From Oscillospiraceae bacterium (GTDB lineage Bacteria > Bacillota > Clostridia > Oscillospirales > Acutalibacteraceae): a stretch of 64,000 bases of DNA. Positions 46,577 to 56,103 of the stretch are shown in pieces (the first letter of the stretch is position 1; each line of letters begins with the position of its first letter). A model generated the notes under the pieces. It was not told the DNA's origin, did not search any database, and worked only from the letters and a program-made list of their open reading frames with translations. The DNA is taken from positions 186,001-250,000 of the forward strand of contig CADARP010000001.1 of NCBI GenBank assembly GCA_902790325.1, in the 5' to 3' direction. The position numbers and the translations under genes were made by a program.

Positions 46577-47647
46577 TTATTTAAAGGAGATCTTGATCTC
46601 TCCGGAAAGAACTTTCGGAAGCTCGTTGATGACAAGATCAAGCGCCTTTAAGAAGTATCGGATATGATGAATCAACAAAGAGATCGGTTTGATGTGTTCC
46701 TTTTCATATGTGCGGGAATCGTTCAGCATACCGCGGTCGATCGTGTAGGTCAATGTTGCGAATTCCGCAGAATGGTCGGACAGCGGCGAGCCGTTTTCGT
46801 CCGTGAGAAGGACAAACTCGTGATCTGCCGCTTCGAGAGTGACGCCGCCGCCGCTGCGGTAAAACACCTTTTCGACAGAATCCCAGATACCCCAGTACTC
46901 CGTGCCCCACTTTTCGTTATCGGCGTATGTAATATCGTAATTGCCGTCGTTGCACAGCTCGACCCATGCTTCTTTGAAGCCGGCTTCGTCAATGAACTGC
47001 TTTTTCAGTTCACTTTCCGTGTGCATGAATCTTGTGTTCGTGTCGCCGGTCACGATCACGGCATGATCCTTGGAGTAATCCTCGATAAAAGCAATCATCT
47101 GCTTATACTGTTCGACGCGAGCCGCTGCATTGGGCGGCGCACCGTACGCGTCGGCATGCATGTCATACACATCGACAAAGACACCGTCCGCAATCTCGAC
47201 GCTGCTGCAGAGGAAGCCTTTCGGGGTCAACTCGTCCGAGCCGGCGTCAAACACGCCGTACGCCGTCTCCCACGGGACACGCGTCACATTAAACAGCGGT
47301 AGATTGGAATAGTAGTTCAAGCCGTCGCCGAAGGGGATGCCTCCGCTGTGGTATGTCGTATACTTTGCATCAATGCCGTTTTTCAGAATCGTGTGGAAGT
47401 TGAAGTCTTCCTGCACGGCAATGATATCGGCTTCGAAAGCATTGAGCTTTGCGGGAATCTGCTTTGAGCAGGCGAGGGGGTCGCGCCCGGTCGAGGACAG
47501 GAAAGCCGGGAGCGGCAGGCCGTCCACATTGTAGTTGAGGATCTTCAGCGTACCGGTTTCGGTCTCGCCCTCTGCAAACACGACGGGAAGGGCCGTGCAA
47601 AGGACAAGGATTGCGCAAAGAAACAGTGCGGTCAATTTACGTTTCAT
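46577..47647 (-). CDS. exported endonuclease/exonuclease/phosphatase-family protein, sphingomyelinase-like
   Basis: A signal peptide (to about VFA25) precedes an EEP-family (DNase I/sphingomyelinase fold) catalytic domain. N40 in LNYNVDG, E80 in AVQED, a VTGDTNTRF segment (Asp-Asn pair) and LSDHSAEF near the end (catalytic His) are the expected active-site motifs. Length 356. In this superfamily the pattern ILNYNVDGLP...QE is closest to bacterial neutral sphingomyelinases, but a nuclease or other phosphodiesterase is possible. GGAG precedes the ATG. Confidence 0.82.
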   Translation of the reverse strand: MKRKLTALFLCAILVLCTALPVVFAEGETETGTLKILNYNVDGLPLPAFLSSTGRDPLACSKQIPAKLNAFEADIIAVQEDFNFHTILKNGIDAKYTTYHSGGIPFGDGLNYYSNLPLFNVTRVPWETAYGVFDAGSDELTPKGFLCSSVEIADGVFVDVYDMHADAYGAPPNAAARVEQYKQMIAFIEDYSKDHAVIVTGDTNTRFMHTESELKKQFIDEAGFKEAWVELCNDGNYDITYADNEKWGTEYWGIWDSVEKVFYRSGGGVTLEAADHEFVLLTDENGSPLSDHSAEFATLTYTIDRGMLNDSRTYEKEHIKPISLLIHHIRYFLKALDLVINELPKVLSGEIKISFK

Positions 47648-47734
47648 GGCTTTTTACTCCGTGTCGGTGCGGTGCCGACTGCATCGGGAAACCAGAACCG
47701 CAGATTTTTCCGAATTCCCATAATGACCAAAAAA

Positions 47735-48409
47735 TTACGTGTTCAGATCGAACGCCCCGCTTTTCAGCAGACGCACGAGCTGCGCGTTGTCCCGGATCGG
47801 CTCCTGCGTGCGGATTCCGCCGAGTGTGCTGCCGAATGTGCCGTGATAGTCGTTGCCGGACGTCTTCAAAAGCGCGTGCCGCTCTGCCCACGCAGCACTG
47901 ATCGGGTTGTTGGACTCATGGCCGGGATTGCCGTTGAATACTTCGACGCCGTCCAGTTTTGTCCAGTCTACGATCGTCATGTTCCTGCGGAACGGATGCG
48001 CCTGCACAAGAACCAAACCGGCGTCATGTACGCAGTCCGCCATCCGGGAAAACTCCATGTGCATCAAATCGGGATTGGCGCGCAGAAACGCTTCATCCAA
48101 ACCGTACAGTAAATAGTCGTTATCCGACTCGTCAAGACGCAGTTCTGCGCCGAGCAGCACAATAAACTCCGGGTTGCGTTTTGCCGCTGTATCACAGGCG
48201 ATGTGATAGCTGTTCAGAAAAAACGATACTTTATCGTCCCAAGCGGCATTCGGCATATTCCGGAATGTACTGTCATTGATATGATCGGTCAACACGATGC
48301 CGTTATACCCGAGATCCATGTAATTGCGCACAACATCCGATGCGCCGACGTGTCCGCAGGAACTGACTTCGGACGTATGAACGTGCGTTTCGTATAGATA
48401 AGGAAACAT
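47735..48409 (-). CDS. PHP-domain phosphoesterase
   Basis: The 224-residue protein starts with an ETHVHTSEVSSCG motif (HxH metal site), followed by GYNGIVLTDH, then LGAELRL with an acidic metal ligand and QAHPFR with a His. These are the metal ligands of the polymerase and histidinol phosphatase domain. No HisJ-type additional motifs are seen, so a histidinol phosphatase is not asserted. CGGAGAA precedes the ATG. It has its own promoter at 48446-48475, divergent from the flavoprotein gene. Confidence 0.85.
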   Translation of the reverse strand: MFPYLYETHVHTSEVSSCGHVGASDVVRNYMDLGYNGIVLTDHINDSTFRNMPNAAWDDKVSFFLNSYHIACDTAAKRNPEFIVLLGAELRLDESDNDYLLYGLDEAFLRANPDLMHMEFSRMADCVHDAGLVLVQAHPFRRNMTIVDWTKLDGVEVFNGNPGHESNNPISAAWAERHALLKTSGNDYHGTFGSTLGGIRTQEPIRDNAQLVRLLKSGAFDLNT

Positions 48410-48445
48410 GTATATTCTCCGACTCTTCAGATAGATTCTTATTTA

Positions 48446-48475
48446 ATTATATCAGCCTTTTGTTGTATCTGTCAA
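48446..48475 (-). promoter_or_regulatory. sigma-A promoter of the PHP gene
   Basis: On the minus strand, TTGACA (48470-48475), an 18-nt spacer and TATAAT (48446-48451) lie 36 nt upstream of the PHP start. Confidence 0.85.
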
Positions 48476-48524
48476 CTGTTTATAAAAATGATCCTGCACA
48501 ATTTGTCATTTTTTCATAAATATG

Positions 48525-48552
48525 TTGACAGATTCTTTTTTTTAGTTATAAT
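48525..48552 (+). promoter_or_regulatory. sigma-A promoter of the flavoprotein operon
   Basis: TTGACA (48525-48530), a 16-nt spacer and TATAAT (48547-48552) lie upstream of the TrxR-like gene, in an AT-rich divergent region. Confidence 0.85.
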
Positions 48553-48602
48553 AATATCGGTACGCTTTAAAATGTGAAAGTGTAGTTTGTGAGGTATGTT
48601 GA

Positions 48603-49469
48603 ATGTTTGACGTGTGTATTCTCGGCATGGGACCCGCCGGATTGTCTGCCGGTATTTACGCTGTGCGCGCCGGAGCCAAAACGCTTGTGATCGGCGGTGC
48701 GGACGGCGCTTTGTCGCTTGCAAAACGAATTGATAATTATTTTGGAATTGCGACGATCAGCGGGAAAGACCTTCTCGATGCGGGACGCGAACAGTATCTC
48801 GCGCTCGGAGGCGAAACGCTCGAAGCAGAAGCGACTGCCGTAGAGATGGCGCCAAACGGTTTCCTGATCCACACGTCGAATGAGACGATTGAAGCGAAAG
48901 CGGTTGTCCTGGCTATGGGCAAGGGACGCAAGAAACCCGGACTGACCGGCGAGGATACGTTTCTCGGACGCGGCGTCAGTCACTGTGCGGTCTGCGACGG
49001 CTTTTTCTTCAAGAAGAAGCGTGTCGGTGTGATCGGATGCGGCGCATATGCCGCGTCGGAAGCCAGTCAGCTTTTGGCGTTTACACCGGATGTAACCGTC
49101 TTTACGGACGGCAAACAGCCGGAGTGCGCGATGCCCTGCGCGGTTCGAGCGGATAAGCTCACCTCTGTTGTGGGCGAGGCACGACTGAGCGGCATTGAGA
49201 CTGCGGACGGCGAAACGATTCCGCTGGACGGCTTGTTTATTGCACGCGGAACGGCAGGCGCATCCGATCTTGCGCTGAAACTCGGTGTTCCGACCGACAA
49301 CGGCACCATCCGTGTGGACAAAGACGGCATGACCGCGCTTCCGGGCGTATTTGCTGCGGGCGACTGCCTCGGCGGCTTGTGTCAGGTTTCTGTTTCTGTC
49401 GGCGCGGGCGCACTGGCCGGACAACGTGCGGCGGAGTATGTGCGGCAGAAGAACGAGGTGCGTGCATGA
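48603..49469 (+). CDS. thioredoxin reductase-like FAD/NAD(P)-dependent oxidoreductase
   Basis: G8xG10xxG13 (GMGPAG) binds FAD, C128-A-V-C131 in HCAVCDG is the redox pair, VIGCGAYAASEA binds NAD(P), and FAAGDC near the end is the second FAD contact. The 288-residue length is a little under the 305-320 of classical TrxB, so it may be a TrxB-like or ferredoxin-dependent paralogue. GAGGT precedes the ATG. It overlaps the following membrane protein gene by 4 nt. Confidence 0.9.
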   Translation: MFDVCILGMGPAGLSAGIYAVRAGAKTLVIGGADGALSLAKRIDNYFGIATISGKDLLDAGREQYLALGGETLEAEATAVEMAPNGFLIHTSNETIEAKAVVLAMGKGRKKPGLTGEDTFLGRGVSHCAVCDGFFFKKKRVGVIGCGAYAASEASQLLAFTPDVTVFTDGKQPECAMPCAVRADKLTSVVGEARLSGIETADGETIPLDGLFIARGTAGASDLALKLGVPTDNGTIRVDKDGMTALPGVFAAGDCLGGLCQVSVSVGAGALAGQRAAEYVRQKNEVRA

Positions 49470-50875
49470 CGATTTCACATATCCTGTTTGTTTTGCTTCT
49501 TTGTGCGCTGACCGGTTCCTACGCATGGGGTATGCGCGGCTCGATCATCGGCGGAGAACGCGGCGCGATGCTGCCCGGTGCAGCGTTGGCGCTTGTACTG
49601 CTTTACTCAGGCGGCTCCGCACCTGTTGCAACGGCGTTTCCGATGGCGGCGGCAATCGGTGCGGCAGGTATGTTTTTCGGCGGTTCGCAGACTTACGGCG
49701 AGACGATCACATTGGCGCACAACGCCGACGCCAAAGCACGCCGACGCGGTTTGATCGGCCTCGCGGTAAAAGGAGCAGGTTGGTTCGGCGTTTTCGGGGG
49801 CATCCTCGGTTTCGGACTCGGCGCAATGGCGGGTCGATATTCGCTGCTTGAAACGATCCTTTTTGTTTTGTTGATCCCCGTTGCCCGACAGCTCGGCGTT
49901 CTGATCTTTAACGCGCCCTTCAAGCCGAAAAAGAGTGTGTTTCCAAAAGTATATTTTTCCATTTCCCGCCGCGAGAATTGGGGCGGCATGGTTTTTGTTT
50001 TACTGTATATCATTGTATTTACGGCATGTAAGCGAGAATGGTTTGCAATGCTTCTTGCGTTTTCCGGTATGATCTCCGGTGCGATCGGATTCTGTTTCGG
50101 CGATCTGCTGTATCGTTTTGTGGATGCGCATCTGTCCAAACTATGGTTCAGCGGCTGGAAGGCGATGGAATGTACGTTCGGCGCGATCGGCAGCGTCGGC
50201 ATCGGACTGTGCTGGTGCGTATTTTATGACAGCCTCGGTTCCCGTTACGCTTATGAGATCACGGCGCACAGCGGCGCATGGTCGCCGTTTTCGACCAAAT
50301 TGTATACATTACTCGGCTTTATCTGGCTTGTCCTGCTCGGTCTGTTCATCGCGCGATATTGGTTTCCGCACCCGGGAAGCAAAAAAAAGGACCGACTGTC
50401 AACGATCCTGTATGATGCGGAAGACATTATCATCTATCCGATCTTTTGTCTGTATCCGTTGTTTCTTGCATACGTCGGCGATCTGTTCTTTGCGCAGATC
50501 TTCGCCTTTTTCGGCATGTTCTACCTTTTACCGGACAAGATCGTTTTCGGCGGAAAAAGCCGATATGCCAAAATGCCGTTTGCGACGATCCTTCATATCG
50601 TACTGATCGTGCTGTCGGCGATCATTCTGGTCGCGCAGCTTCTGCTGAACTTCAGCCCGGGTGTTTATCCGGTATGGCTGCTTTATGCACTTGTCTATCT
50701 GCTGGTTCTGTATGTGGTCGTGTTCGATCCGATCCGTCTGCGCGCACTCACAAAAGAACACGGATCGATTATTAAGGCGATTCTGTCGCTTGAATCGGAA
50801 CCGACCTGGCTAATGTATGCCGGTGTTTGTGTTATTTGTCTTTTGATACTCGGAAAACCTTACTTTTCGCTTTGA
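49466..50875 (+). CDS. polytopic membrane protein of unknown function (469 aa)
   Basis: The start is ATG 49466 in an ATGA overlap with the flavoprotein; the longer frame from 49379 runs inside it and is not used. About twelve hydrophobic segments are spread along the chain, with short loops such as NAPFKPKKSVFPKVYF. The N-terminal GSYAWGMRGSIIGGERGAMLPG segment is Gly-rich and conserved-looking. No transporter family is recognised. The YerC-like gene follows after 13 nt, so it may belong with 48603-51949 as one unit. Confidence 0.75.
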   Translation: MTISHILFVLLLCALTGSYAWGMRGSIIGGERGAMLPGAALALVLLYSGGSAPVATAFPMAAAIGAAGMFFGGSQTYGETITLAHNADAKARRRGLIGLAVKGAGWFGVFGGILGFGLGAMAGRYSLLETILFVLLIPVARQLGVLIFNAPFKPKKSVFPKVYFSISRRENWGGMVFVLLYIIVFTACKREWFAMLLAFSGMISGAIGFCFGDLLYRFVDAHLSKLWFSGWKAMECTFGAIGSVGIGLCWCVFYDSLGSRYAYEITAHSGAWSPFSTKLYTLLGFIWLVLLGLFIARYWFPHPGSKKKDRLSTILYDAEDIIIYPIFCLYPLFLAYVGDLFFAQIFAFFGMFYLLPDKIVFGGKSRYAKMPFATILHIVLIVLSAIILVAQLLLNFSPGVYPVWLLYALVYLLVLYVVVFDPIRLRALTKEHGSIIKAILSLESEPTWLMYAGVCVICLLILGKPYFSL

Positions 50876-50888
50876 GAGGTGAATCTGT

Positions 50889-51179
50889 ATGAAAAACGAA
50901 CAACAGGATCAAAACAACGAATACTTATTCAGAGCGATTTTAGAACTGAAAGATATGGAAGAATGCAGAGCGTTCTTTGAAACGCTTTGCACAAGACAGG
51001 AACTTCGTTCGTTTGCGCAGCGTATTTTAGTTGCCAAAATGCTGGACGAAGGCTGTGTTTACAGTCATATCGTGCAGGAAACGGGCGCAAGCACAGCGAC
51101 GATCAGCCGCGTCAACCGTTCCATGAGCATGGGCGAAAATGGATATGAAGCCGTTTTTGATCGCTTAAAGGCAAAGTAA
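50889..51179 (+). CDS. YerC/YecD-family TrpR-like regulator
   Basis: This 96-residue protein is the TrpR-related YerC/YecD (TIGR02531) type: LELKDMEECRAFFETLCTRQEL and a helix-turn-helix with the GASTATISRVNRSM recognition motif. Such proteins are common next to metabolic genes in Firmicutes. GAGAGGTGA precedes the ATG. The stop overlaps the methyltransferase start (TAATG). Confidence 0.92.
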   Translation: MKNEQQDQNNEYLFRAILELKDMEECRAFFETLCTRQELRSFAQRILVAKMLDEGCVYSHIVQETGASTATISRVNRSMSMGENGYEAVFDRLKAK

Positions 51180-51949
51180 TGAGCGCATATGATGTATTTG
51201 CCGCATACTATGATGCGTTAACGGACGACGTGCAGTATGCTGCGCGCGCGGCCTATCTGCGGCAGTTGCTTGCGTCGATGGACATGCGCGGCGGAACGCT
51301 GCTCGATCTTGCTTGCGGTACAGGCAGCATGACTGTAGAAATGGCCGGCTACGGCTATGAGATGATCGGTGTGGATGCGAGTGCGGAGATGCTGTGCGCG
51401 GCGCAGCAAAAGGCGATGCAGCGCGGATTCAATATCCTTTTCCTTTGTCAGCCGATGCAGCAGCTGGATCTGTACGGTACCGTTCGCGGTACGATATGTA
51501 CGTTAGACAGTCTGAATCATCTGACCGATCCGAACGATTTGCGTGAGACGATCCGGCGCGTTGCGCTTTTTACGGAACCGGGCGGCGTGTTTATATTTGA
51601 TGTGAACACACCGTATAAACACCGGCACATCCTGGCCGACAACACATTTGTACGGGAAACTGACGACGTTTTCTGTGTCTGGCAAAATGAGCATATTGAT
51701 GACGATACAGTCCGGATCACGTTGGATTTCTTTGAACGGGATGATGAAGACGAAGACGTTTACATCCGTTCCCGTGAGCAGTTCTGCGAGCGCGCGTATG
51801 CGATCGACTGGCTGCAGGACATTTTGGAGGAGTACGGTTTTTCCGTCGAAGGAGTATACGCCGAAGGTACGTCGGAACCTCCGACACAAAATACGCAGCG
51901 TGTTGTGTTTGCTGCGGTAAAAAGGGGAGATAAGTGCTGTGAAACATAA
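51179..51949 (+). CDS. class I SAM-dependent methyltransferase
   Basis: LDLACGTGSMT at about residues 42-52 is motif I for S-adenosylmethionine, followed by MIGVDASAEML (acidic strand beta 2) and CTLDSLNH (motif post II). 256 residues suit a small-molecule or nucleoside methyltransferase. It shares one base with the YerC stop and overlaps the ABC permease start. The position before the polysaccharide exporter suggests it could methylate the glycan, but that is inference. Confidence 0.87.
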   Translation: MSAYDVFAAYYDALTDDVQYAARAAYLRQLLASMDMRGGTLLDLACGTGSMTVEMAGYGYEMIGVDASAEMLCAAQQKAMQRGFNILFLCQPMQQLDLYGTVRGTICTLDSLNHLTDPNDLRETIRRVALFTEPGGVFIFDVNTPYKHRHILADNTFVRETDDVFCVWQNEHIDDDTVRITLDFFERDDEDEDVYIRSREQFCERAYAIDWLQDILEEYGFSVEGVYAEGTSEPPTQNTQRVVFAAVKRGDKCCET

Positions 51950-52817
51950 AATAGTCAACCAAGACGAAATCAGCGGCATGAGAACCGTGATTGAACCAAA
52001 CGGCAAGAATTTTCAATACTGGAAGGATATATGGAGATACAGAGAGCTTGCATTCAACCTTGCCAAGCGCGACATCACCGTTCGCTATAAACAGACCGTG
52101 ATCGGACTCGGCTGGTCGATCATCAACCCTATAATCAATATGTTGATCATGTCCTTTATCTTCGGCTCGGTAGCCCATCTGGAATCGGACGGAAGCGCGC
52201 CGTATTCGATCATGGTATATGCCGGTATCATCCCGTGGACGCTGTTTTCCAAGAATTTTACAATAACTTCGGGTACCTTTCTGAGCAGCGCCGGATTGAT
52301 GAAGAAAGTATATTTTCCCCGTATCATCTCTCCGCTCGGGGCATCCATAGCTGCGCTGATCGATTCGTTGATCTCCTTTGCCGTATTGCTTTTAATCATT
52401 GTCATCAGCTTCTTTTTGACCGGCTTTACACCGTGCTGGCGGCTCGTGCTTGTTCCGGCGTTTCTGGTTCTGCCGATCGCGCTCGGTTTTTTCCTTGGTT
52501 TGTTTCTGTCTCCGTTCAACATCCGTTTCCGCGATCTGAATCAAGCAGTCCCGTTTCTTTTGCAAGTCGGGCAATTTCTTACGCCTGTTGCGTATTCTTT
52601 TGCGGTTGCTTGTGCCGCCGTTCCGGAAAAATTCCGCTTTATTTATGAGCTGAATCCGGTTGCCGGCGCAATTAATGCCGTGCGTTGGTGCATCATCCCC
52701 GACAATGCATTTCACTGGCCTTCGTTTATTTCGGCGCTTGTTATTCTCGCTGTATTTGCCCCGATCGGGCTTATGGCCTTCCGCAAGGGCGAACGCACGT
52801 TCGTTGATCTTGTTTAA
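51939..52817 (+). CDS. ABC-2 type polysaccharide export permease
   Basis: The 292-residue membrane protein has six hydrophobic segments and the KRDITVRYKQTVIGLGWSIINP opening of TagG/Wzm-type permeases. It would export a lipid-linked glycan together with the ATPase 12 nt downstream. The GTG 51939 start has GGGGAGA upstream and overlaps the methyltransferase by 11 nt. The partner ATPase has a Wzt-like extra domain, so the substrate is probably a sugar polymer. Confidence 0.92.
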   Translation: MKHKIVNQDEISGMRTVIEPNGKNFQYWKDIWRYRELAFNLAKRDITVRYKQTVIGLGWSIINPIINMLIMSFIFGSVAHLESDGSAPYSIMVYAGIIPWTLFSKNFTITSGTFLSSAGLMKKVYFPRIISPLGASIAALIDSLISFAVLLLIIVISFFLTGFTPCWRLVLVPAFLVLPIALGFFLGLFLSPFNIRFRDLNQAVPFLLQVGQFLTPVAYSFAVACAAVPEKFRFIYELNPVAGAINAVRWCIIPDNAFHWPSFISALVILAVFAPIGLMAFRKGERTFVDLV

Positions 52818-52829
52818 GGAGGAGCGACT

Positions 52830-54107
52830 ATGGCAGCTAAAACAGATGATCGTCCGATTATTCTCAAGGTTGAGAATGTCAGCAAAAAATACATCATCAA
52901 GAATATGAAAACATTGCCGTCGAATCCGACAAAGGGTCAGATGATTCGTTATCGGCTGCGTAAGTTTGAAAAAAATGACTTCTGGGCGCTCAAAGATATT
53001 TCTTTTGAAGTTCATAAAGGAGATCGTTTGGCAATCGTAGGACGCAACGGCGCCGGGAAATCGACGCTGCTGAAACTGATCTCGCGTATCACCGAGCCGA
53101 CGGAAGGCAGAATCGAATATTACGGACGAGTCGCGGCGATGCTTGAGGTCGGTACCGGCTTCAATTCGGAGCTGACCGGGCGCGAGAACGTCTACCTCAA
53201 CGGCGCGATTCTCGGAATGAGCAAAGAAGAGATCGACAAGCGCTTTGACGGCATCGTTGAATTTTCCGAAGTCGAAGAATTCATCGACACGCCGGTCAAG
53301 CGATACTCAAGCGGTATGATGGTACGGCTTGCGTTTGCCGTTGCTTCGACAATGGACCCCGATATCCTGATCGTGGACGAAGTACTGTCGGTCGGCGACA
53401 TGAAGTTCCGCGAGAAGTGTCTGCACCGTATGAATGAAATTGCCGCTTCCGGCAAAACGATCCTTTGCGTCAGTCACGTGATGGGCATTGTGCGCGGCCT
53501 TTGCAATCGAGCCATTGTCCTGGAACGCGGCAAGATGATCTATAACGGCGACGTCGAACACGCGATCAAACTGTACAACGGAATCAATGAAGAGGCGCGT
53601 ATCACGTCACGCGATCTGTTTGATCTGCCGCGCCCGCGGTATCTGAACGAAAAAATCCGGATGCAGCATGTGGACATTATCGAGAACAAAACCTGCATCT
53701 ACAAGTGGGACGAGCCGATCCGGTTTGTGCTGAGCGTTAAAGTGAACGCCGACGCCGAAGACGTGAGCCTTCGCGCTGTGTTCAGTTGTGATAACGGCGC
53801 GTCTGCCGCATGTGCGTTTGTGCCTTTGCACGCGGATTTCAAGAGCGGAGAATCCAAAAACATCTATGTTTCGATCGACCGGCATAATCTTGCGCCGGGC
53901 GATTATAAAGTCGGTTTGGATCTGACGCAGGATAATCCCTACGATATTTATAACAATGTGGACAGCATTACGCCGGAGGCATTTTTTATCACCGTAAAGA
54001 ACATCGGCTCCGAAGATCATGAGATAGAGGACAACAGCGCGCGTCTGTGGTTGAATTCATGGGGGCATTCCCGGATCATGGAAACAACGGGAGAAGTACG
54101 CAACTGA
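52830..54107 (+). CDS. polysaccharide ABC transporter ATPase with Wzt-type C-terminal domain
   Basis: G71-R-N-G-A-G-K-S-T79 is Walker A, YSSGMMVRL is the signature, ILIVDEVLSVGD Walker B, and CVSHV the switch His. Residues about 265-425 form an extra beta-rich domain like the Wzt carbohydrate-recognition domain that reads the glycan end. The nucleotide-binding part is the TagH/Wzt type with an amphipathic segment before the P loop (KGQMIRYRLRKFEK). GGAGG precedes the ATG. Confidence 0.93.
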   Translation: MAAKTDDRPIILKVENVSKKYIIKNMKTLPSNPTKGQMIRYRLRKFEKNDFWALKDISFEVHKGDRLAIVGRNGAGKSTLLKLISRITEPTEGRIEYYGRVAAMLEVGTGFNSELTGRENVYLNGAILGMSKEEIDKRFDGIVEFSEVEEFIDTPVKRYSSGMMVRLAFAVASTMDPDILIVDEVLSVGDMKFREKCLHRMNEIAASGKTILCVSHVMGIVRGLCNRAIVLERGKMIYNGDVEHAIKLYNGINEEARITSRDLFDLPRPRYLNEKIRMQHVDIIENKTCIYKWDEPIRFVLSVKVNADAEDVSLRAVFSCDNGASAACAFVPLHADFKSGESKNIYVSIDRHNLAPGDYKVGLDLTQDNPYDIYNNVDSITPEAFFITVKNIGSEDHEIEDNSARLWLNSWGHSRIMETTGEVRN

Positions 54108-54134
54108 GAATCCTCGCAGCAAAAGGAGATCAAA

Positions 54135-55328
54135 ATGCGTTTTGCATTGTATCATCATGTGGGCAGCGGAAACAAAGGCTGTGAAGCGCTGGTGGATTCG
54201 ACCGGCTCGATGCTGTCCCGGGCATTTCCGGAGTCGGATATCGTTCTGTACAGCCTTCGTCCGGAAGAGGACGAACGCTGCGAATACGCCGACATAGCTT
54301 CGGTGATCCCAGTTTCGACCTACACAGGTGAACCTCTGCCCGCTCTGGAAAAAGCATATCTGAAACTATTGCGGGCAAGATCCGTGCATTCTGCCGATAT
54401 GCGATACTATGCGCGGACTTTGCGCACATTGCCGATGGAAGACCGCGTATTTCTGTCGATCGGCGGCGATACGTACTGCTACGGTGAAAACAGCTTCATG
54501 CACGCCTTCAATGCCGAGCTCAAACGGCACGGCAGAAAGACGGTGCTTTGGGGCTGCTCTTTGGACGAGACGTCTTTTACGCCGGATAACGCCGCCGATC
54601 TGCAAACCTACGACGCGATCTTCGCCCGTGAGAGCGGCACCTATACCTTGCTGCGGGAGAAGGGATTTACCAAAAACATTTTTCTGCATCCTGATCCGGC
54701 TTTCACGCTTCCGGCAAAGGAATTGCCGCTTCCGGAAGGTTTCGTTGCCGGTAATACGATCGGCATCAACGCAAGTCCCTTGGTTTTTAAATACGAGAAC
54801 AACGATCAGAAAGGCGTCGGTATGCACGCATACGAGAAGCTGATCGAATTTATACTCCGCGACACCGACTGCAGTGTTCTTTTGATCCCGCATGTGTTCT
54901 GGTCTTTTTCGGACGATCGCGGCATTCTGATGCGTTTGTACGAAAAGTATCGTTCGACCAGCCGTGTGCTGATTCTCGATAAGGAATATTCCGCCCGGGA
55001 ACTTAAAGGGTTCATTGCACGCTGCCGCGCATTTATCGGGGCGCGCACGCACTCCACGATCGCCGCCTATTCCTCCTGTGTGCCGACACTTGTACTGGGC
55101 TACTCCGTGAAATCCGTCAATATTGCGCTCGACTTGTTCGGCAAAACCGACGGCTTTGTCGTGCCGGTGGATGAACTGGAGGATGCGACGGGGCTCAGCC
55201 GCGCGTTCGACCGATTGCTGCAAACCGAACAGCTTCACCGCCAGGTTTTGAACGAACGTGTCCCGGACTATATCAGAAAAGCGGGAGAGGCCGCGATGAC
55301 GCTTCGTGATTTTTTGACGGAATCGTGA
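54135..55328 (+). CDS. polysaccharide pyruvyl transferase family protein
   Basis: The PS_pyruv_trans (PF04230) family adds pyruvate ketals to sugars using PEP. The N-terminal GSGNKGCEALV, SIGGDTYCYGE and the C-terminal FIGARTHSTIAAYSSCVPTLVLGYS are family motifs, similar to CsaB/WcaK. 397 residues is typical. It follows the exporter by 27 nt (AAAGGAG before ATG). The product would decorate the exported polymer, as in pyruvylated secondary cell wall polymers that hold SLH-domain proteins. Confidence 0.87.
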   Translation: MRFALYHHVGSGNKGCEALVDSTGSMLSRAFPESDIVLYSLRPEEDERCEYADIASVIPVSTYTGEPLPALEKAYLKLLRARSVHSADMRYYARTLRTLPMEDRVFLSIGGDTYCYGENSFMHAFNAELKRHGRKTVLWGCSLDETSFTPDNAADLQTYDAIFARESGTYTLLREKGFTKNIFLHPDPAFTLPAKELPLPEGFVAGNTIGINASPLVFKYENNDQKGVGMHAYEKLIEFILRDTDCSVLLIPHVFWSFSDDRGILMRLYEKYRSTSRVLILDKEYSARELKGFIARCRAFIGARTHSTIAAYSSCVPTLVLGYSVKSVNIALDLFGKTDGFVVPVDELEDATGLSRAFDRLLQTEQLHRQVLNERVPDYIRKAGEAAMTLRDFLTES

Positions 55329-55336
55329 TTTCTCTC

Positions 55337-55365
55337 TTTACACTGGTAAAAAAATCATGTAGAAT
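55337..55365 (+). promoter_or_regulatory. sigma-A promoter of the pyrH operon
   Basis: TTTACA (55337-55342), a 17-nt spacer and TAGAAT (55360-55365) lie 24 nt upstream of pyrH. Confidence 0.78.
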
Positions 55366-55389
55366 AACATTCGGAAAGGATGATGTCTT

Positions 55390-56103
55390 ATGGCTGCGAA
55401 ATACAAACGGATTCTTCTCAAGCTCAGCGGCGAAGTGCTGGCGGGCGAGCAGAAGGTCGGGCTGAACTTTGATACCGTCGCTTCCATTTGCGGCGCAATC
55501 AAGCAGGTCGCAGACCTCGGCGTGCAGGTTGCGATTGTGGTCGGCGGAGGAAACTTCTTCCGCGGAAGAACGGGCGGAAATATGGATCATACGCGCGCCG
55601 ATCATATGGGCATGCTTGCGACCGTGATGAATTCGCTCGCGCTTGCGGACGGGCTGGAGCAGCTCGGCGTTCCGGTTCGTGTTCAGACCGCGATCACCAT
55701 GCAGCAGATCGCCGAACCGTATATCCGCAACAGAGCTGTGCGCCATCTTGAAAAAGGACGCGTGGTCATTTTCGGATGCGGTACGGGCAATCCGTTCTTC
55801 ACGACAGATACGGCAGCCGCGCTGCGTGCTGCGGAGATCGACGCCGATATCATGTTCAAGGCATCAAACGTGGACGGCATCTTCGACAAGGACCCGCATA
55901 AGTATGCGGACGCAAAGAAGTATGACTGCCTTTCCTTTACCGACATCCTTGCGCATGATCTGCGCGTCATGGACGGTACGGCTGCGTCGCTCTGCCGCGA
56001 CAATAAACTGCCGATTCTCGTATTCAATCTGCAACACCCTGAAAATATTGTAAAAGCCGTTCAGGGTGAAAATATCGGAACTATCGTTAAGGAGGACGAA
56101 TAA
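55390..56103 (+). CDS. pyrH: UMP kinase
   Basis: This cytosolic enzyme phosphorylates UMP to UDP. The 237-residue amino acid kinase fold has [28 protein letters not shown] (with the family Asp), [16 protein letters not shown] and [20 protein letters not shown] precedes the ATG. It opens the frr-uppS-cdsA-dxr-rseP-ispG series, with frr starting 0 nt after its stop. rpsB and tsf, which often precede it, are not present. Confidence 0.97.
   Translation: MAAKYKRILLKLSGEVLAGEQKVGLNFDTVASICGAIKQVADLGVQVAIVVGGGNFFRGRTGGNMDHTRADHMGMLATVMNSLALADGLEQLGVPVRVQTAITMQQIAEPYIRNRAVRHLEKGRVVIFGCGTGNPFFTTDTAAALRAAEIDADIMFKASNVDGIFDKDPHKYADAKKYDCLSFTDILAHDLRVMDGTAASLCRDNKLPILVFNLQHPENIVKAVQGENIGTIVKEDE

Noticed and set aside
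47664-47680. A GTCGG/CCGAC hairpin between the PHP and EEP genes.
   Set aside because: Only 5 bp, and no T run follows on the minus strand; too weak to call a terminator.
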